DNA from: Terriglobales bacterium
GTDB lineage: Bacteria; Acidobacteriota; Terriglobia; Terriglobales; Acidobacteriaceae
Assembly: GCA_035651995.1 (NCBI GenBank)
Contig: DASRER010000006.1
Span: 62,001 to 126,000, forward strand
Reading direction: 5' to 3'
DNA: 64,000 nt
Both the position numbers and the translations under genes were made by a program. Shown piece by piece: positions 63,128 through 64,000 of the stretch. The notes under the pieces were generated by a model, which made no database searches, was not told the DNA's origin, and worked only from the letters and a program-made list of their open reading frames with translations. Positions within the stretch are counted from its first letter, which is position 1; each line of letters begins with the position of its first letter.

Positions 63128-63961
63128 ATGAGTTTCTCCGTCGAAGTCGCAGGCAAGACCGATGTTGGCTGCCATCGCACCAACAACGAGGACAACTTCG
63201 GCTACGACACGCGCTACGGCATCTTCGTCGTGTGCGACGGCATGGGCGGGCAGGCGGCCGGCGAAGTGGCCAGCAAGATGGCCGTCGAAACCGTGCTCAC
63301 CTACTTCAAGCAGTCGGCAAAAAACGGAACGTTCCCGATCATCGGCAAGGAAGTGGAAGGCGTGAGCGACCGGGCCAAGAAACTGGCCAGCGCCATCCAT
63401 CTGGCCAACGAAGCCATCCGGGCGGCCGCGCAGGAGCACGCCGCCAAGCGCGGCATGGGCTCGACCATCGTGAGCGTGTTCGTTGAAGACGGCTTTTTTT
63501 CGGTCGCGCATGTGGGCGACAGCCGCATCTACCTGGTCCGCCACGGCGAGATGCAGCAGCTCACCCAGGACCACTCGCTGGTCATGGAGCAGGTGCGCCG
63601 CGGGCTGCTCACCCGCGAAGAGGCGGAGAAGAGCGAGGCGCAGAACATCATTTTGCGGGCGCTCGGATCGGAAGAACACGAGCCCGATCTCGACGACCAG
63701 ATCGCCCAGCAGGGCGACCTGCTGCTGCTCGCCACCGACGGGCTTACCAAGCTGGTGAGCGACGACAAGATCCTGGAGATCATCAAGCTGGCGCCGTCGC
63801 TCAACGCCGCCGTGGAACAGCTCATTCAGGCCGCCAAGGACGCCGGAGGTGACGACAACGTTACCTGCATGCTGGTGCGTCTTGAGCGCCTGCCGTGGTA
63901 CAAGCAACTATTCAGAGGGTTCCGGCACGCCGGAGGACCGCAATGGCAAAACTCTTTCTGA
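63128..63961 (+). CDS. PP2C-family protein phosphatase
   Basis: Metal-dependent Ser/Thr phosphatase of 277 residues. Family motifs are TDVGCHRTNNEDNFGYD, VVCDGMGGQAAGEVAS, GSTIVSVFV, VAHVGDSRIYLVR, LLLATDGLTKLVSDD and GGDDNVTCMLV; the four metal-binding Asp residues are intact. Its start codon abuts the R7 element, so its Shine-Dalgarno is lost. It probably dephosphorylates targets of the upstream CHASE2 kinase, including the kinase itself. Confidence 0.95.
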   Translation: MSFSVEVAGKTDVGCHRTNNEDNFGYDTRYGIFVVCDGMGGQAAGEVASKMAVETVLTYFKQSAKNGTFPIIGKEVEGVSDRAKKLASAIHLANEAIRAAAQEHAAKRGMGSTIVSVFVEDGFFSVAHVGDSRIYLVRHGEMQQLTQDHSLVMEQVRRGLLTREEAEKSEAQNIILRALGSEEHEPDLDDQIAQQGDLLLLATDGLTKLVSDDKILEIIKLAPSLNAAVEQLIQAAKDAGGDDNVTCMLVRLERLPWYKQLFRGFRHAGGPQWQNSF

Positions 63962-64000
63962 AGTTCGAAGCCGCCGTCCTGAAGGAAATCCCGCTCTCCC
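63943..64000 (+). CDS. Start of a probable FHA-domain protein (cut by the window end)
   Basis: ATG with GGAGG 8 nt upstream, overlapping the end of the phosphatase gene by 19 nt. The visible residues MAKLFLKFEAAVLKEIPLS resemble the first strands of FHA domains (LxxxFxGxxLKEIPL). Kinase, PP2C and FHA genes often form such clusters, which supports the assignment; only 19 residues can be read. Confidence 0.55.
   Translation, partial: MAKLFLKFEAAVLKEIPLS

Overview
The window looks like a high-GC (roughly 63-66 %) Acidobacteriota chromosome, probably of the Terriglobia/Koribacter type. This rests on an Oar-like TonB receptor with a carboxypeptidase-regulatory N-terminus, tandem acidobacterial-type secreted proteins, a CHASE2-Ser/Thr kinase, an ATP synthase locus without adjacent a and c subunits, and many dispersed short intergenic palindromes. 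That assignment is inference from gene content. No rRNA gene, complete IS element, prophage or CRISPR array is visible.

Layout. 0.1-8.7 kb: TonB receptor (-), two tandem paralogous secreted proteins (+), a secreted dienelactone-hydrolase-like enzyme (-), a PilZ protein (+). 8.7-9.0 kb: tRNA-Cys and tRNA-Gly (-). 9.2-13.5 kb: RND efflux pair (-). 14-18.9 kb: SMR transporter with Asp in place of the family Glu, tryptophan-2,3-dioxygenase-like enzyme with an orphan ABC ATPase, lone response regulator, PhzF protein, 1-Cys peroxiredoxin. 19.7-28.7 kb: Ivy-type lysozyme inhibitor fused to an extra domain, tRNA-Sec (selC) with a partial 3' copy, LysM protein, hydrolases, a histidine kinase and two unknown proteins. 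29-33 kb: electron-transfer flavoprotein locus (etfB, small membrane protein, etfA, ETF-quinone oxidoreductase). 33-36 kb: a lower-GC patch with frameshifted secreted or outer-membrane genes. 36.4-41.6 kb: nadA, DUF2203, Big-2 lipoprotein, phosphofructokinase, SH3 lipoprotein. 41.7-48 kb: small membrane protein, Crp/Fnr regulator, a PRTase/kinase-like fusion, DegT aminotransferase, DUF309, urate-oxidase-N membrane protein. 48.2-50.7 kb: hfq-hflX, then a two-gene PIN-domain module behind a perfect 20-bp palindrome. 52.3-59.3 kb: ATP synthase operon (b', b, delta, alpha, small ORF, gamma, beta, epsilon). 60.3-64 kb: CHASE2-Ser/Thr kinase, PP2C phosphatase and the start of an FHA-like gene, a phospho-signalling cluster.

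The most unusual property runs through the whole window. Gene junctions, very often within 0-20 nt of a stop codon, carry inverted repeats whose arms are degenerate tandem runs of 7-10-mers. At least ten unrelated sequence families are present. Representative arms are AGCACTCAGCAGTCAGCATT (R1), GGCAATTCGGCAATTCGGCA (R2), GGCTCTTGGCTCTTAGC (R3), CGCAGAGGACGCGGAGGACG (R4), GCCACGAAGGCACGAAGACG (R5), CGAAACCTCGAAACCCGAAA (R6), CGGGTCATCGGGCCATCGGG (R7), CCGCGGATGTACGCGGAGAA (R8), AGCAGCGAGCAGCCAGCAGC (R9) and GTCCCGAGCGCAGCGAGGGA (R10). Two elements are nested, one family inside the centre of another. One arm lies in frame inside a coding gene. Two elements carry remnants of S23-type four-helix-bundle protein genes (homologues of the Avd accessory protein of diversity-generating retroelements): an N-terminal piece next to an R6 arm and a C-terminal piece between two R7 arms. 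I infer a non-autonomous mobile or retro-copied element class with S23/Avd-like cargo that inserts at gene ends and into its own palindromes. No reverse transcriptase or transposase is in the window.
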